A stretch of DNA of 64,000 bases, from contig NC_092333.1 of NCBI RefSeq assembly GCF_046630445.1, positions 358,269,001 to 358,333,000 of the forward strand, read 5' to 3'. Origin of the DNA: Rutidosis leptorrhynchoides (lineage: Eukaryota; Streptophyta; Magnoliopsida; Asterales; Asteraceae). A program made the position numbers and the translations under genes. Positions within the stretch are counted from its first letter, which is position 1, and every line of letters begins with the position of its first letter. The notes beneath the pieces are model-generated. The model saw only the letters and a program-made list of their open reading frames with translations. It searched no databases and was not told the origin of the DNA. Positions 34,301 to 47,058 of the stretch are shown here, piece after piece.

Positions 34301-35092
34301 CAAACTGATGGGCAGAGCAAAAGGACAATACAAACGCTTGAAGACATGCTACGAGCATGTGTTATTGATTTCGAAAATAGTTGGGATCGACATCTACCGT
34401 TAGCAGAATATTCCTACAACAACAGCTACCATTCAAGCATTGAGATGGCGCCGTTTGAAGCACTTTATGGTAGAAAGTGCAGGTCTCCGATTTGTTGGAG
34501 TGAAGTGGGGGATAGACAGATTACGGGTCCGGAGATTATACAAGAAACTACCGAGAAGATCATCCAAATTCAACAACGGTTGAAAACCGCCCAAAGTCGA
34601 CAAAAGAGCTACGCTGACATTAAAAGAAAAGAAATAGAATTTGAAATTGGAGAGATGGTCATGCTTAAAGTTGCACCTTGGAAAGGCGTTGTTCGATTTG
34701 GTAAATGAGGGAAATTAAATCCAAGGTATATTGGACCATTCAAGATTATTGATCGTGTCGGACCAGTAGCTTACCGACTTGAGTTACCTCAACAACTCGC
34801 GGCTGTACATAACACTTTCCACGTCTCGAATTTGAAGAAATGTTTTGCTAAAGAAGATCTCACTATTCCGTTAGATGAAATCCAAATCAACGAAAAACTT
34901 CAATTCATCGAAGAACCCGTCGAAATAATGGATCGTGAGGTTAAAAGACTTAAGCAAAACAAGATACCAATTGTTAAGGTTCGATGGAATGCTCGTAGAG
35001 GACCCGAGTTCACCTGGGAGTGTGAAGATTAGATGAAGAAGAAATACCCACATCTATTTCCAGAAGATTCGTCAACACCTTCAACAGCTTAA
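30473..35092 (+). pseudogene. Gy3 gag-pol polyprotein, nearly intact
   Basis: One frame of 1,540 codons including the stop. I start at ATG 30473 rather than the in-frame ATG 30437, because similarity to Gy2 becomes protein-like there. Order: gag capsid; Asn-rich linker (31200-31435); CCHC knuckles near 31488 and 31631; protease 'LFDSGAD' (31799-31819); reverse transcriptase with '[10 protein letters not shown]' (catalytic Asp pair 32812-32817); RNase H; integrase zinc region 'CLTCSKVKA'; integrase core; and a C-terminal chromodomain-like segment (34880-35040) typical of Tekay chromoviruses. Three nonsense codons: 33407-33409 (TAC to TAA), 34706-34708 (CGA to TGA) and 35030-35032 (CAG to TAG). 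The integrase Glu of the D,D-35-E triad is Lys (AAA, 34319-34321). This copy is therefore not autonomous. Confidence 0.93.
31303..31375 (+). repeat. (CAA/AAC)n run coding poly-Asn in Gy3 gag
   Basis: About 20 consecutive Asn codons in the linker between capsid and zinc knuckles. The matching run in Gy2 (near 25245-25275) is about half as long, so it is length-variable. The plus or minus frames reading poly-Thr or poly-Val across it are shadows. Confidence 0.85.
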
Positions 35093-35127
35093 AATTTCGG
35101 GACGAAATTTATTTAACGGGTAGGTAC
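35093..35127 (+). promoter_or_regulatory. 3' polypurine tract of Gy3
   Basis: 'ttaacgggtaggtac' (35113-35127) abuts the 3' LTR at 35128. The preceding 'cgggacgaaattta' is shared with Gy2 and Gy5. Confidence 0.85.
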
Positions 35128-37229
35128 TGTAGTGACCCGAACTTTTCCATGTTTATATATATTAATTGAGATTGATATTTACATGATTAAATGTTTCCAA
35201 CATGTTAAGCAATCAAAATTGTTAAGACTTGATTAATTGAAATATGTTTCATATAGACAATTGACCACCCAAGTTGATCGGTGATTCACGAACGTTAAAA
35301 CTTGTAAAAACTATATGATGACATATATATGGATATATATATAGTTAACATGATACTATGATAAGTAAACATATCATTAAGTATATTAACAATGAACTAC
35401 ATATGTAAAAACAAGACTACCAACTTAATGATTTTTAAACGAGACATATATGTAACGATTATCGTTGTAAAGACATTTAATGTATATATATCATATTAAG
35501 AGATATTCATACATGATAATATCATGATAATATAATAATTTAAAATCTCATTTGATATTATAAACATTGGGTTAACAACTTTTTACAAGATCGTTAACCT
35601 AAAGGTTTCAAAACAACACTTACATGTAACGACTAACGATGACTTAACGACTCAGTTAAAATGTATATACATGTAGTGTTTTAATATGTATTTATACACT
35701 TTTGAAAGACTTCAATACACTTATCAAAATACTTCTACTTAACAAAAATGCTTACAATTACATCCTCGTTCAGTTTCATCAACAATTATGCTCGTATGCA
35801 CCCGTATTCGTACTCGTACAATACACAGCTTTTAGATGTATGTACTATTGGTATATATACTCCAATGATCAGCTCTTAGCAGCCCATGTGAGTCACCTAA
35901 CACATGTGGGAACCATCATTTGGCAACTAGCATGAAATATCTCATAAAATTACAAAAATATGAGTAATCATTCATGACTTATTTACATGAAAACAAAATT
36001 ACATATCCTTTATATCTAATCATACACCAACGACCAAAAACACCTACAAACACTTTCATTCTTCAATTTTCTTCATCTAATTGATCTCTCTCAAGTTCTA
36101 TCTTCAAGTTCTAAGTGTTCTTCATAAATTATACAAGTTCTAGTTACATAAAATCAAGAATACTTTCAAGTTTGCTAGCTCACTTCCAATCTTGTAAGGT
36201 GATCATCCAACCTCAAGAAATATTTGTTTCTTACAGTAGGTTATCATTCTAATACAAGAACTTCGAGCCATCCAAGGATCCGTTGAAGCTAGATCCATTT
36301 TTCTCTTTTCCAGTAGGTTTATCCAAGGAACTTAAGGTTCGTGAATCGACCAGTGGCCAAGTGTTACTTCCCGACGAAGTAAAAATTTGTGAAAGTAAGT
36401 TATAGTCCCACTTTTAAAATCTAATATTTTTGGGATGAGAATACATGCAGGTTTTATAAATGATTTACAAAATAGACACAAGTACGTGAAACTACATTCT
36501 ATGGTTGAATTATCGAAATCGAATATGCCCCTTTTTATTAAGTCTGGTAATCTAAGAATTAGGGAACAGACACCCTAATTGACGCGAATTCTAAAGATAG
36601 ATCTATTAGGCCTAATAAACCCCATCCAAAGTACCGGATGCTTTAGTACTTCAAAATTTATATCATATCCGAAGGGTATCCCGGAATGATGGGGATATTC
36701 TTATATATGCATCTAGTTAATGTCGGTTACCAGGTGTTCACCATATGAATGATTTTTATCTCTATGTATGGGATGTGTATTGAAATATGAAATCTTGTGG
36801 TCAATTATTATGATTTGATATATATAGGTTAAACCTATAACTCACGAACATTTTTGTTGACGTTTTAAGCATGTTTATTCTCAGGTGATTATTAAGAGCT
36901 TCCGCTGTCGCATACTTAAATAAGGACGAGATTTGGAGTCCATGCTTGTATGATATTGTGTAAAAACTGCATTCGAGAAACTTATTTTGTTGTAACATAT
37001 TTTTATTGTAAACCATTATGTAATGGTCGTGTGTAAACAGGATATTTTAGATTATCATTATTTGATAATCTACGTAAAGCTTTTTAAAACCTTTATCTAT
37101 GAAATAAAGGTTATGGTTTGTTTTAAAAATGAATGCAGTCTTTGAAAAACGTCTCATATAGAGGTCAAAACCTCGCAACGAAATCAATTAATATGGAACG
37201 TTTTTAATCAATAAGAACGGGACATTTCA
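35128..37229 (+). repeat. 3' LTR of Gy3 (2,102 bp)
   Basis: TG...CA bounded and followed by TSD ATATA (37230-37234). The exon-like junction 'aacttaag|gttcgtgaatc' at 36336/36337 matches that of the 5' LTR. After it the Gy2 sequence resumes exactly where it stopped at 26406. Confidence 0.93.
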
Positions 37230-37279
37230 ATATAGCACACAATAAATTTGATACAAGATGGTTGTGAAGATAATTCTAG

Positions 37280-37963
37280 CTAGTACACAAGTCGTTCAGC
37301 AAAGGCAATAAAGACACGTAATTCATACGTCCAGAAACAAGTCATGCATTCTGGTTTTACTAGGATTACTTCCCATCCTTGGTCTTGTGGAACATAACCG
37401 TTATGGCCGTTGATAAGACAACGTGTTGTAACGTCGTCAAAGGGACGAGGGTTACGTAATGTCCAACAGTCCCGTAACAATCTAAAAACCTCATTTCTTA
37501 CCCCAATTACCGACTCCGTCACTTGTGGAAACGTTTTGTTTAATAGTTGTAGCCCGATGTTCTTGTTCTCACTTTGGTGAGAAGCGAACATTACTAATCT
37601 GTAAGCATAACATGCTTCTTTATGTTACATGTTAGCCGCTTTTTCTAAATCACGAAGTCCAATATTCAGATATATTGAGTCAAAATAATTTCTTAACCCA
37701 TTGCGTAAAATAGCATTTGGGTTTCCCGCAATATATGCGTCAAAGTAAACACATCATAACTTATGGATTTCCCAATGTGATATCCCCCATCTTTCGAACG
37801 AAAGCCTTTTATAAACCAAGGCATTCTTGGAACATTCTTCGAATGTCTTACAAACTGATCTCGCCTTAAATAGTTGTGCCGAAGAATTCTGACCGACTCT
37901 AGACAAGATTTCATCAATCATGTCTCCGGGTAGGTCTCTTAAAATATTGGGTTGTCTATCTAT
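37280..37963 (-). pseudogene. Gy2 F-box ORF, broken
   Basis: Same 684-base length as the Gy3 F-box ORF. The start codon is ATA instead of ATG (37961-37963). Two in-frame stops follow, one where Gy3 has Arg (CGA to TGA, near 37755) and one where Gy3 has Gln (CAA to TAA, near 37625). The last 103 codons (from 37591) are open. No frameshift separates the two copies, so the loss looks like late point decay in Gy2. Confidence 0.8.
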
Positions 37964-38100
37964 TTTGTGTTTTTATACTGTAAAATAGACAAGAGTTAGA
38001 TTCATAAAAAAAATACTTATTAATACAAGCAATTTTTACATATATCATAAAGCATAAGCACACTATATTACATATATTACACTACACGAATACAACTATC

Positions 38101-38700
38101 TTATTCCGACTCGCTTGTTTCTTCTTCTTCGGTTTTGGTTCGTTTTGCCAAGTTTCTAGGGATATATGATGTTCCCCTAATACGAGCTGTCGTTTTCCAC
38201 ATTGGTTTAGAAAAACCTGGTGGTTTAGAGGTTCCCGGGTCATTGTTACAACTTAAGGACTTCGGGGGTTGACGATACATATAAAGTTCATCGGGGTTGG
38301 AATTAGATTTCTCTATTTTTATGCCCTTTCCCTTATTATTTTATTTTGCCTTTTTAAATTCAGTTGGGGTAATTTCTATAACATCATCGGAATTCTCGTC
38401 GGAGAATTGGTAATCCTCCCAATATTTTGCTTCCTTGGCGGAAACACCATTGACCATAATTAACCTTGGCCGGTTGGTTGAGAATTTTCTTTTACTTAAC
38501 CGTTTTATTATTTCCCCCACCGGTTCTATTTCTTCATCCGGTTCCGATTCTTCTTCCGGTTCCGATTCTTCTTCCGGTTCCGACTCTTCTTCTGGTTCCT
38601 CTTCGGGAACTTGTGAATCAGTCCACGAATCATTCCAATTTATATTTGACTCTTCATTATTATTAGGTGAGTCAATGGGACTTGTTCTAGAGGTAGACAT
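38101..38700 (-). pseudogene. Gy2 acidic accessory ORF, broken
   Basis: Counterpart of the Gy3 acidic ORF, 200 codons against 205 with stop. ATG at 38700, acidic EPEEES repeats, the same basic patch and the same Glu-rich end. One stop at 38341-38343, where Gy3 has Glu (GAA to TAA). Length differs by multiples of three (5 codons), so the frame has been kept apart from the stop. Confidence 0.65.
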
Positions 38701-38890
38701 CTATCACATAATATCAAACGCGTTAAGAGATTAATATATCACATAATATTCACATGTTAAAAATATATAGTTTCCAACAAAATTTGTTAATTAATCATTT
38801 TTCAAGTAAACACGGTCGAAGTCCAGACTCACTAATGCATCCTAACAAACTCGATAAGACACACTAATGCAAAATTCTGGTTCTCTAAGA

Positions 38891-38909
38891 CCAACGCTCG
38901 GATACCAAC
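38891..38909 (-). promoter_or_regulatory. Primer-binding site of Gy2 (one mismatch)
   Basis: The minus strand reads 'ttggtatccgagcgttgg'. Gy3 and Gy1 have 'tatcagagc', so one base differs from the initiator tRNA-Met complement. It directly adjoins the 5' LTR. Confidence 0.8.
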
Positions 38910-39802
38910 TGAAATGTCCCGTTCTTATTGATTAAAAACGTTCCATATTAATTGATTTCGTTGCGAGGTTTTGACCTCTATATGAGACGTTTTTCAAAGA
39001 CTGCATTCATTTTTAAAACAAACCATAACCTTTATTTCATAGATAAAGGTTTTAAAAAGCTTTACGTAGATTATCAAATAATGATAATCTAAAATATCCT
39101 GTTTACACACGACCATTACATAATGGTTTACAATACAAATATGTTACAACAAAATAAGTTTCTTGAATGCAGTTTTTACACAATATCATACAAGCATGGA
39201 CTCCAAATCTCGTCCTTATTTAAGTATACGACAGCGGAAGCTTTTAATAATCACCTGAGAATAAACATGCTTAAAACGTCAACAAAAATGTTGGTGAGTT
39301 ATAGGTTTAACCTATATATATCAAATCATAATAATAGACCACAAGATTTCATATTTCAATACACATCCCATACATAGAGATAAAAATCATTCATATGGTG
39401 AACACCTGGTAACCGACATTAACAAGATGCATATACAAGAATATCCCCATCATTCTGGGATACCCTTCGGATATGATATAAATTTCGATGTACTAAAGCA
39501 TCTGGTACTTTGGATGGGGTTTGTTAGGCCCAATAGATCTATCTTTAGGATTCCCGTCAATTAGGGTGTCTGTTCCCTAATTCTTAGATTACCAGACTTA
39601 ATAAAAAGGGGCATATTTGATTTCGATAATTCAACCATAGAATGTAGTTTCACGTACTTGTGTCTATTTTGTAAATTATTTATAAAACCTGCATGTATTC
39701 TCATCCCAAAAATATTAGATTTTAAAAGTGGGACTATAACTCACTTTCACAGATTTTTACTTCATCGGGAAGTAAGACATGGCCACTGGTTGATTCACGA
39801 AC

Positions 39803-40845
39803 CTATAACAATATATACATATATATCAAAGTATATTCAAAATATATTTACAACACTTTTAATATATTTTGATGTTTTAAGTTTATTAAGTCAGCTGTCC
39901 TCGTTAGTAACCTACAACTAGTTGTCCACAGTTAGATGTACAGAAATAAATCGATAAATATTATCTTGAATCAATCCACGACCCAGTGTATACGTATCTC
40001 AGTATTGATCACAACTCAAACTATATATATTTTGGAATCAACCTCAACCCTGTATAGCTAACTCCAACATTCACATATAGAGTGTCTATGGTTGTTCCGA
40101 AATATATATAGATGTGTCGACATGATAGGTCAAAACATTGTATACGTGTCTATGGTATCTCAAGATTACATAATATACAATACAAGTTGATTAAGTTTTG
40201 GTTGGAATAGATTTGTTACCAATTTTCACGTAGCTAAAATGAGAAAAATTATCCAATCTTGTTTTACCCATAACTTCTTCATTTTAAATCCGTTTTGAGT
40301 GAATCAAATTGCTATGGTTTCATATTGAACTCTATTTTATGAATCTAAACTGAAAAATTATAGGTTTATAGTCGGAAAAATAAGTTACAAGTCGTCTTTG
40401 TAACGGTAGTCATTTCAGTCGAAAGAACGACGTCTAGATGACCATTTTAGAAAACATACTTCCACTTTGAGTTTAACCATAATTTTTGGATATAGTTTCA
40501 TGTTCATAATAAAAATCATTTTCTTAGAATAACAACTTTTAAATCAAAGTTTATCATAGTTTTTAATTAACTAACCCAAAACAGCCCGCGGTGTTACTAC
40601 GACGGCGTAAATCCGGTTTTACGGAGTTTTTCGTGTTTCCAGGTTTTAAATCATTAAGTTAGCATATCATATAGATATAGAACATGTGTTTAGTTGATTT
40701 TAAAAGTCAAGTTAGAAGGATTAACTTTTGTTTGCGAACAAGTTTAGAATTAACTAAACTATGTTCTAGTGATTACAAGTTTAAACCTTCGAATAAGATA
40801 GCTTTATATGTATGAATCGAATGATGTTATGAACATCATTACTAC
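39803..40845 (-). other. Putative leader intron in Gy2 5' LTR (1,043 bp)
   Basis: Same GT...AG borders as in the 3' LTR ('cttaag|GTAGTAATG' and 'TTATAG|gttcgtg'). In the 5' LTR this would be the copy that is transcribed and spliced. Confidence 0.55.
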
Positions 40846-41940
40846 CTTAAGTTCCTTGGATAAACCTACTGGAAAAGAGAAAAATGGATCTAGCTTCAAC
40901 GGATCCTTGGATGGCTCGAAGTTCTTGAAGCAGAATCATGACACGAAAACAAGTTCAAGTAAGATCATCACTTGAAATAAGATTGTTATAGTTATAGAAA
41001 TTGAACCAAAGTTTGAATATGATTATTACCTTGTATTAGAATGATAACCTACTGTAAGAAACAAAGATTTCTTGAGGTTTGATGATCACCTTACAAGATT
41101 GGAAGTGAGCTAGCAAACTTGAAAGTATTCTTGATTTTATGTAACTAGAACTTGTAGAATATATGAAGAACACTTAGAACTTGAAGATAGAACTTGAGAG
41201 AGATCAATTAGATGAAGAAAATTGAAGAATGAAAGTGTTTGTAGGTGTTTTTGGTCGTTGGTGTATGGATTAGATATAAAGGATATGTAATTTTGTTTTC
41301 ATGTAAATAAGTCATGAATGATTACTCATATTTTTGTAATTTATGAGATATTTCATGCTAGTTGCCAAATTATGGTTCCCACATGTGTTAGGTGACTCAC
41401 ATGGGCTGCTAAGAGCTGATAATTGGAGTGTATATACCAATAGTACATACATCTAAAAGCTGTGTATTGTACGAGTACGAATACGGGTGCATACGAGTAG
41501 AATTGTTGATGAAACTGAACGAGGATGTAATTGTAAGCATTTTTGTTAAGTAGAAGTATTTTGATAAGTGTATTGAAGTCTTTCAAAAGTGTATAAATAC
41601 ATATTAAAACACTACATGTATATACATTTTAACTGAGTCGTTAAGTCATCGTTAGTCGTTACATGTAAGTGTTGTTTTGAAACCTTTAGGTTAACGATCT
41701 TGTTAAATGTTATTAACCCAATGTTTATAATATCAAATGAGATTTTAAATTATTATATTATCATGATATTATCATGTATGAATATCTATTAATATGATAT
41801 ATATACATTAAATGTCTTTACAACGATAATCGTTACATATATGTCTCGTTTAAAAATCATTAAGTTAGTAGTCTTGTTTTTACATATGTAGTTCATTGTT
41901 AATATACTTAATGATATGTTTACTTATCACAGTATCATGT

Positions 41941-42085
<145 letters not shown>

Positions 42086-42293
42086 ATATATATGTCATCA
42101 TATAGTTTTTACAAGTTTTAACGTTTGTGAATCACCGGTCAACTTGGGTGGTCAATTGTCTATATAAAACATATTTCAATTAATCAAGTCTTAATAAGTT
42201 TGATTGCTTAACATGTTGGAAATATTTAATCATGTAAATATCAATCTCAATTAATATATATAAACATGGAAAAGTTCGGGTCACTACAATAAT

Positions 42294-43550
42294 CATGGTA
42301 TACTGCTTTACCTTTGTTCGACGAGTCAGTGTGGGAAGTTACTGACCCGTCAGCTGATGCTGGTCAATTTTTGTGAATCTTGATTACTGCCTTTAACTTT
42401 CCAGTATTGCGTTTTGCTGGCTTGTCAGCAGCTACTGGTTTACCAATACAATTTTCATCAGCTGGCTCAGCATTGGTGGAATTTGAACACGAAGGGGAAT
42501 CAATTGATTTTAACTTTCTTTGATTATTTTCAGTAATTTCCCTTTTAATGCGTCTTTCCTTTGGAGTCATATAGCAAATGCTTGAGGGATTAGTAGTTTC
42601 ATTAATTGAAGTACTGGTTTCCTTGGCTTTTACTTCATCCTCCAAAATTTCTTTCATGGACGATGGTGGGGTCTCAGTAGGTCTGACAAACTTATTTGTT
42701 AAGACCTTTTTACCCTTAACTATCTTGGCAAAGGTATTTGGCAAGACAGCTTCAGGATCTGTTTCAAGAATGGGGTCCATGTAAGTAACTTCTGCGAGAG
42801 CAGCAGCAGCAGCATAGTCACCAACAAAGAAAGCTTCAACTTGGGCAGGCACCTACTCATTTACACAGTTAGCTGTGCGTTGAGCAGATGTACACCATGA
42901 AGCAACAACCTTCTTGAGGTCGTTTAGCTGGTTCTTAACATCTGATGCCTCAACGTGAAGAGACTTTAAAGCAAAATTTTGTTTTTCAAGTTTTGAAATT
43001 TCATCCTTCAAGATCTTAATTTCATTAGTTTTACTTTTAAGTTTATCATTTAAAGATTTGTTATCATTTTTCAAAACTTCTTCACGTTTACTGCCTCTAC
43101 ATAAAGCAACTCTTAGGTAGTCAAACATTTCAGCTTTTTCATCATCAGTATAAGTTCAAAAATTGTCAACCTTATACAGCATTTTAGATTTCCATTGAGG
43201 TGAATCTTTTTTCCGATCAGCTTCCATCATATCAGCCAAAAACATACTACCATTATCATCCTCATCAGACTCCTCGACCTCCTTGGCCATCAAACACAGC
43301 TTTTTACCAGAAGCATAACCAGCATCATCATCATCAGTATCACTATCAGAAGATGAAGAAGAGCTGGTTTCATCCCAATCATGATGCTCAGCAACTAGAA
43401 CGTTTTCTGGCTTCTTTCCCTTCTTATCAACCTTTGAACTTTCCTTCATCTGAGCCTTCATGGCTTTGTACTTGTTCTTGTACTTATCAGCTTTTGAGAA
43501 GGAGTTAGCATGTGATGTTGAAGGTTTCCTGGACATGCATTCAGCAGCAA
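42294..43550 (-). pseudogene. Co1 gag fragment, broken
   Basis: Middle of the Co1 gag-pol frame, minus strand. Near 43550 is the last part of a CCHC knuckle ('AAEC'), cut by Gy4. Then come a Lys-rich stretch, an Asp/Ser-rich acidic stretch ('SSSSSDSDTDDDD', near 43355-43320), a coiled-coil-like Lys/Leu/Asn segment (43090-42990) and a polar tail that continues in phase at 18253 after the Gy2 insertion. In-frame stops lie at 43156 (TGA), 42853 (TAG) and 42364 (TGA), each one C-to-T from CGA or CAG. The ATG at 43563 belongs to the Gy4 LTR and is not the true start. Confidence 0.85.
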
Positions 43551-46500
43551 TGAAATGTCCCATTCATATTGATTATAAACGTTCCATATTAATTGATTTC
43601 GTTGCGAGGTTTTGACCTCTATATGAGACGTTTTTCAAAGACTGCATTCATTTTTAAAACAACCATAATCTTTATTTTATCAATAAAGGTTTTAAAAACA
43701 TTACGTAGATTATCAAATAATTATAATCTAAAATATACTATTTACACACGACCATTACATAATGGTTTACAATATAAATATATTACATCGACATATGTTT
43801 CTTGAATGCAGTTTTTACACAATATCATACAAACATGGACTCCAAATCTTGTCCTTATTTTAGTATGCAACAGCGGAAGCTCTTAGTATTCACTTGAGAA
43901 TAAACATGCTTTAAACGTCAACAAAAATGTTGGTGAGTTATAGGTTTAACCTATATATATCAAATCGTAACAATAGACCACAAGATTTCATATTTCAATA
44001 CACATCCCATACATAGAGATAAAAATCATTCATATGGTGAACACCTGGTAACCGACATTAACAAGATGCATATATAAGAATATCCCCATCATTCCGGGAC
44101 ACCCTTCGGATATGATATAAATTTCAAAGTACTAAAGCATTCGGTACTTTGGATGGGGTTTGTTAGGCCCAATAGATCTATCTTTAGGATTCGCGTCAAT
44201 TAGGGTGTTTGTTCCCTAATTCTTAGATTACCAGACTTAATAAAAAGGGGCATATTCGATTTCGATAATTCAACCATATAATGTAGTTTCACGTACTTGT
44301 GTCTATTTTGTAAATCATTTATAAAACATGCATGTATTCTCATCCTAAAAATATTAGATTTTAAAAGTGGGACTATAACTCACTTTCACAGATATTTCCT
44401 TCCTCAGAAATAAGACATGGCCACGGATCAATTCACGAACCTATACAAATATGTACATATATATCAAAGTATGATCAAAAAATAATTTCAACCATTTTTA
44501 TTATGTTTTAAAGATTTGAGTGTATTAAGTCAGCTGTCCTCGTTAGTAACCTACAACTAGTTATCCACAGTTAGATGTACAGAAATAAATCGATATATAT
44601 TATCTTGAATCAATCCACGACCCAGTGTATATACGTCTCAGGCTAAATCACAACTCAAAGTATATATATTTTTGGAATCAACCTCAACCCTGTGTAGCTA
44701 ACTCCAACATTACTGCATATAGAGTGTCTATGGTTGTTCCAAATAATATATATACATGGGTCGATATGATATGTCAAAACATTTGCATACGTGTCTATGG
44801 TATCCCAAGATTACATAATATATTAGAATACATGTATAATACAATATAAGTTAGCTAGGATATGATTTGTATAGATTTGTTAAACATTTCCCGTAGCTAA
44901 AAAGATCAAAAATATCCAATCTTGTTTTAGACATAACTTCTTCATTTTAAATCCGTTTTGAGTGAATCAAATTGCTATGGTTTTATATTGAACTCTAATT
45001 TAAGAATCTAAATAGAAAAAGTATAAGTTTATAGTCAGAAATTTAAGTTACATGTCAATTACTAAAGAGGTAGTCATTTCCGTCGAAAGAACGACATCTT
45101 GATGACCATTTTGAAAAACATACTTTCACTCTGAGTTTAACCAAGATTTTTGGATATAGTTTCATGTTCATATGAAAAATCATTTTCCCAGAAGAACAAC
45201 TTTTAAATCAAAGTTTATCATAGTTTTTAATTATCCAAACCAAAACAGCCCCCGGTTTCACTACGACGGCGTATATCCGATTTTATGGTATTCATCGTGT
45301 TTCCAGGTTTTAAATCATTAAGTTAGCATATCATATAGATATAGAACATGTGTTTAGTTGATTTTATAAGTCAAGTTAGAAGGATTAACTTTTGTTTGTG
45401 AACAAGTTTAGAATTAACTAAACTATGTTCTAGTGATTACAAGTTTAAACCTTCGAATAAGATAGCTTTATATGTATGAATCGAATGATGTTATGAACAT
45501 CATTACTACCTCAAGTTTCTAGATAAAACTATTAGAAATGAGAAAAATGGATTTAACTTCAAAGGATCCTTGGATGGCTTGAAAGTTCTTGAAGCAGAAT
45601 CATGACACGAAAATAGTTCAAGTAAGATTTTCACTCGAAATAAGATTGTTATAGTTGTAGAAATTTAATCAAAGTTTGAATATGAATATTACCTTGAATT
45701 AGAAAGATACCCTATTGTAAATAACAAAGGTTTCTTGATCTTAGATGATTACTTGGAATGGATTAGAAAGCTTGGAAGTAGACTTGCAAACTTGGAAGTA
45801 TTCTTGATTTTTTTGAAACTATACTTATGGAATTTATGAAGAACACTTAGAACTTGAAGATGGAACTTGAGAGAGATTAATTAGATGAATAAAATTGAAA
45901 AATTAAAGTGTTTGTAGGTGTTTTTGGTCGTTGGTATATGGATTAGATATAAAGGATATGTAATTTTGTTTTCATGTAAATAAGTCATGAATGATTACTA
46001 ATATTTTTGTAATTTATGAGATATTTCATGCTAGTTGCCAAATGATGGTTCCCACATGTGTTAGGTGACTTACATGGGCTGCTAAGATCTGATCATTGGA
46101 GTATATATACCAATAGTACATACATCTAAAAGCTGTGTATTGTATGAGTACGAATACGGGTATACACGAGTAGAATTGTTGATGGAAACGAATGAGAATG
46201 TAATTTTGAGAATTTTTGTTAAGTAGAAATACTTTGATATATGTCTTGAAGTCTTTAAAAAGTGTCTTAATACATCTTAATACACTACATGTATATACAT
46301 TTTAACTGATTCGTTAAGTCACCGTTAGTCATTACATGTAAGTGTTGTTTTAAGACCTTTAAGTTAACGATCTTGTTAAATGTAATTAATCCATTGTTAT
46401 TATACTTAAATGAGATGTTAAATTATTACATTATAATGATATTATAATGTATGAATATATCTTAATATGATATATATACATTAAAATGTCGTTACAACGA

Positions 46501-46999
46501 TAATCGTTACATATATGCCTCGTTTCGAAATTCTTAAGTTAAAAGTCTTATTTTACATATGTAGTTCATTGTCAACACACTTAATGATATACTTAATTAT
46601 CATTTTATCATGTTAAACATCGTGTATCAATATCTTAATATGATTCATATGTATTTAGTAAGACGTTGTTATAACGATAATCGTTATATATATCGTTTGC
46701 GAGTTTCTTAATTCAATAAACTCATTTTTATGTATATCACTCATTGTTAATATACTTAGTGATATACTTACTTATCATAATCTCATGTTAACCATATATA
46801 TATATCATCATCATCTAGTTTTTACAAATTTTTAACGTTCGTGAATCGCCGATCAACTTGGGTGGTCAATTGTCTATACGAAGCACATTTCAAATAATCA
46901 AGTCTTAACAAGTTTGATTGCATAACATGTTGGAAATATTTAACCATACAAATATAGTTTTCATTTAATATATAACATGGAAAAGTTCGGGTCACTACA
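43551..46999 (-). repeat. 3' LTR of Gy4 (3,449 bp)
   Basis: Minus strand from TGTAGTGACCCGAACTTTTC at 46999 to ...GGACATTTCA at 43551. It shares the Gy2 LTR plan, with an additional 46430-46800 stretch in which 'cgttacaacgataatcgtta'-type words occur twice (near 46491 and 46667). Confidence 0.9.
44441..45509 (-). other. Putative leader intron in Gy4 LTR (1,069 bp)
   Basis: Minus-strand borders 'cttgag|GTAGTAATG ... GTATAG|gttcgtgaat', the same positions as in Gy2. The borders are kept although the inside has diverged. Confidence 0.5.
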
Positions 47000-47053
47000 G
47001 TACCTACCCGTTAATTAAATTTCTTCCCGAAATTTTAAGAAGTTGGAGGTGTT
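47000..47053 (-). promoter_or_regulatory. PPT and end of Gy4 interior
   Basis: 'gtacctacccgttaa' (complement of the PPT) beside the LTR, then 'gaaattttaagaagttgg' as in the Gy2 3' end, cut by the Co2 target site at 47054. Confidence 0.8.
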
Positions 47054-47058
47054 GACGC

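Larger units (their letters stand above)
26407..37229 (+). mobile_element. Gy3: Tekay-like gypsy element with F-box ORF
   Basis: Complete 10.8 kb plus-strand element, flanked by ATATA at 26402-26406 and 37230-37234. Order: 5' LTR, PBS, acidic ORF, F-box ORF, internal PPT, gag-pol, 3' PPT, 3' LTR. It is a close relative of Gy2 but with LTRs of about 2.1 kb rather than 3.2 kb, because a 1.03 kb segment is absent from both. In about 600 compared LTR bases the copies differ at about 10 positions (near 1.7%), younger than Gy2. It inserted in opposite orientation, so matching Gy2 and Gy3 regions form long inverted repeats. Confidence 0.95.
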
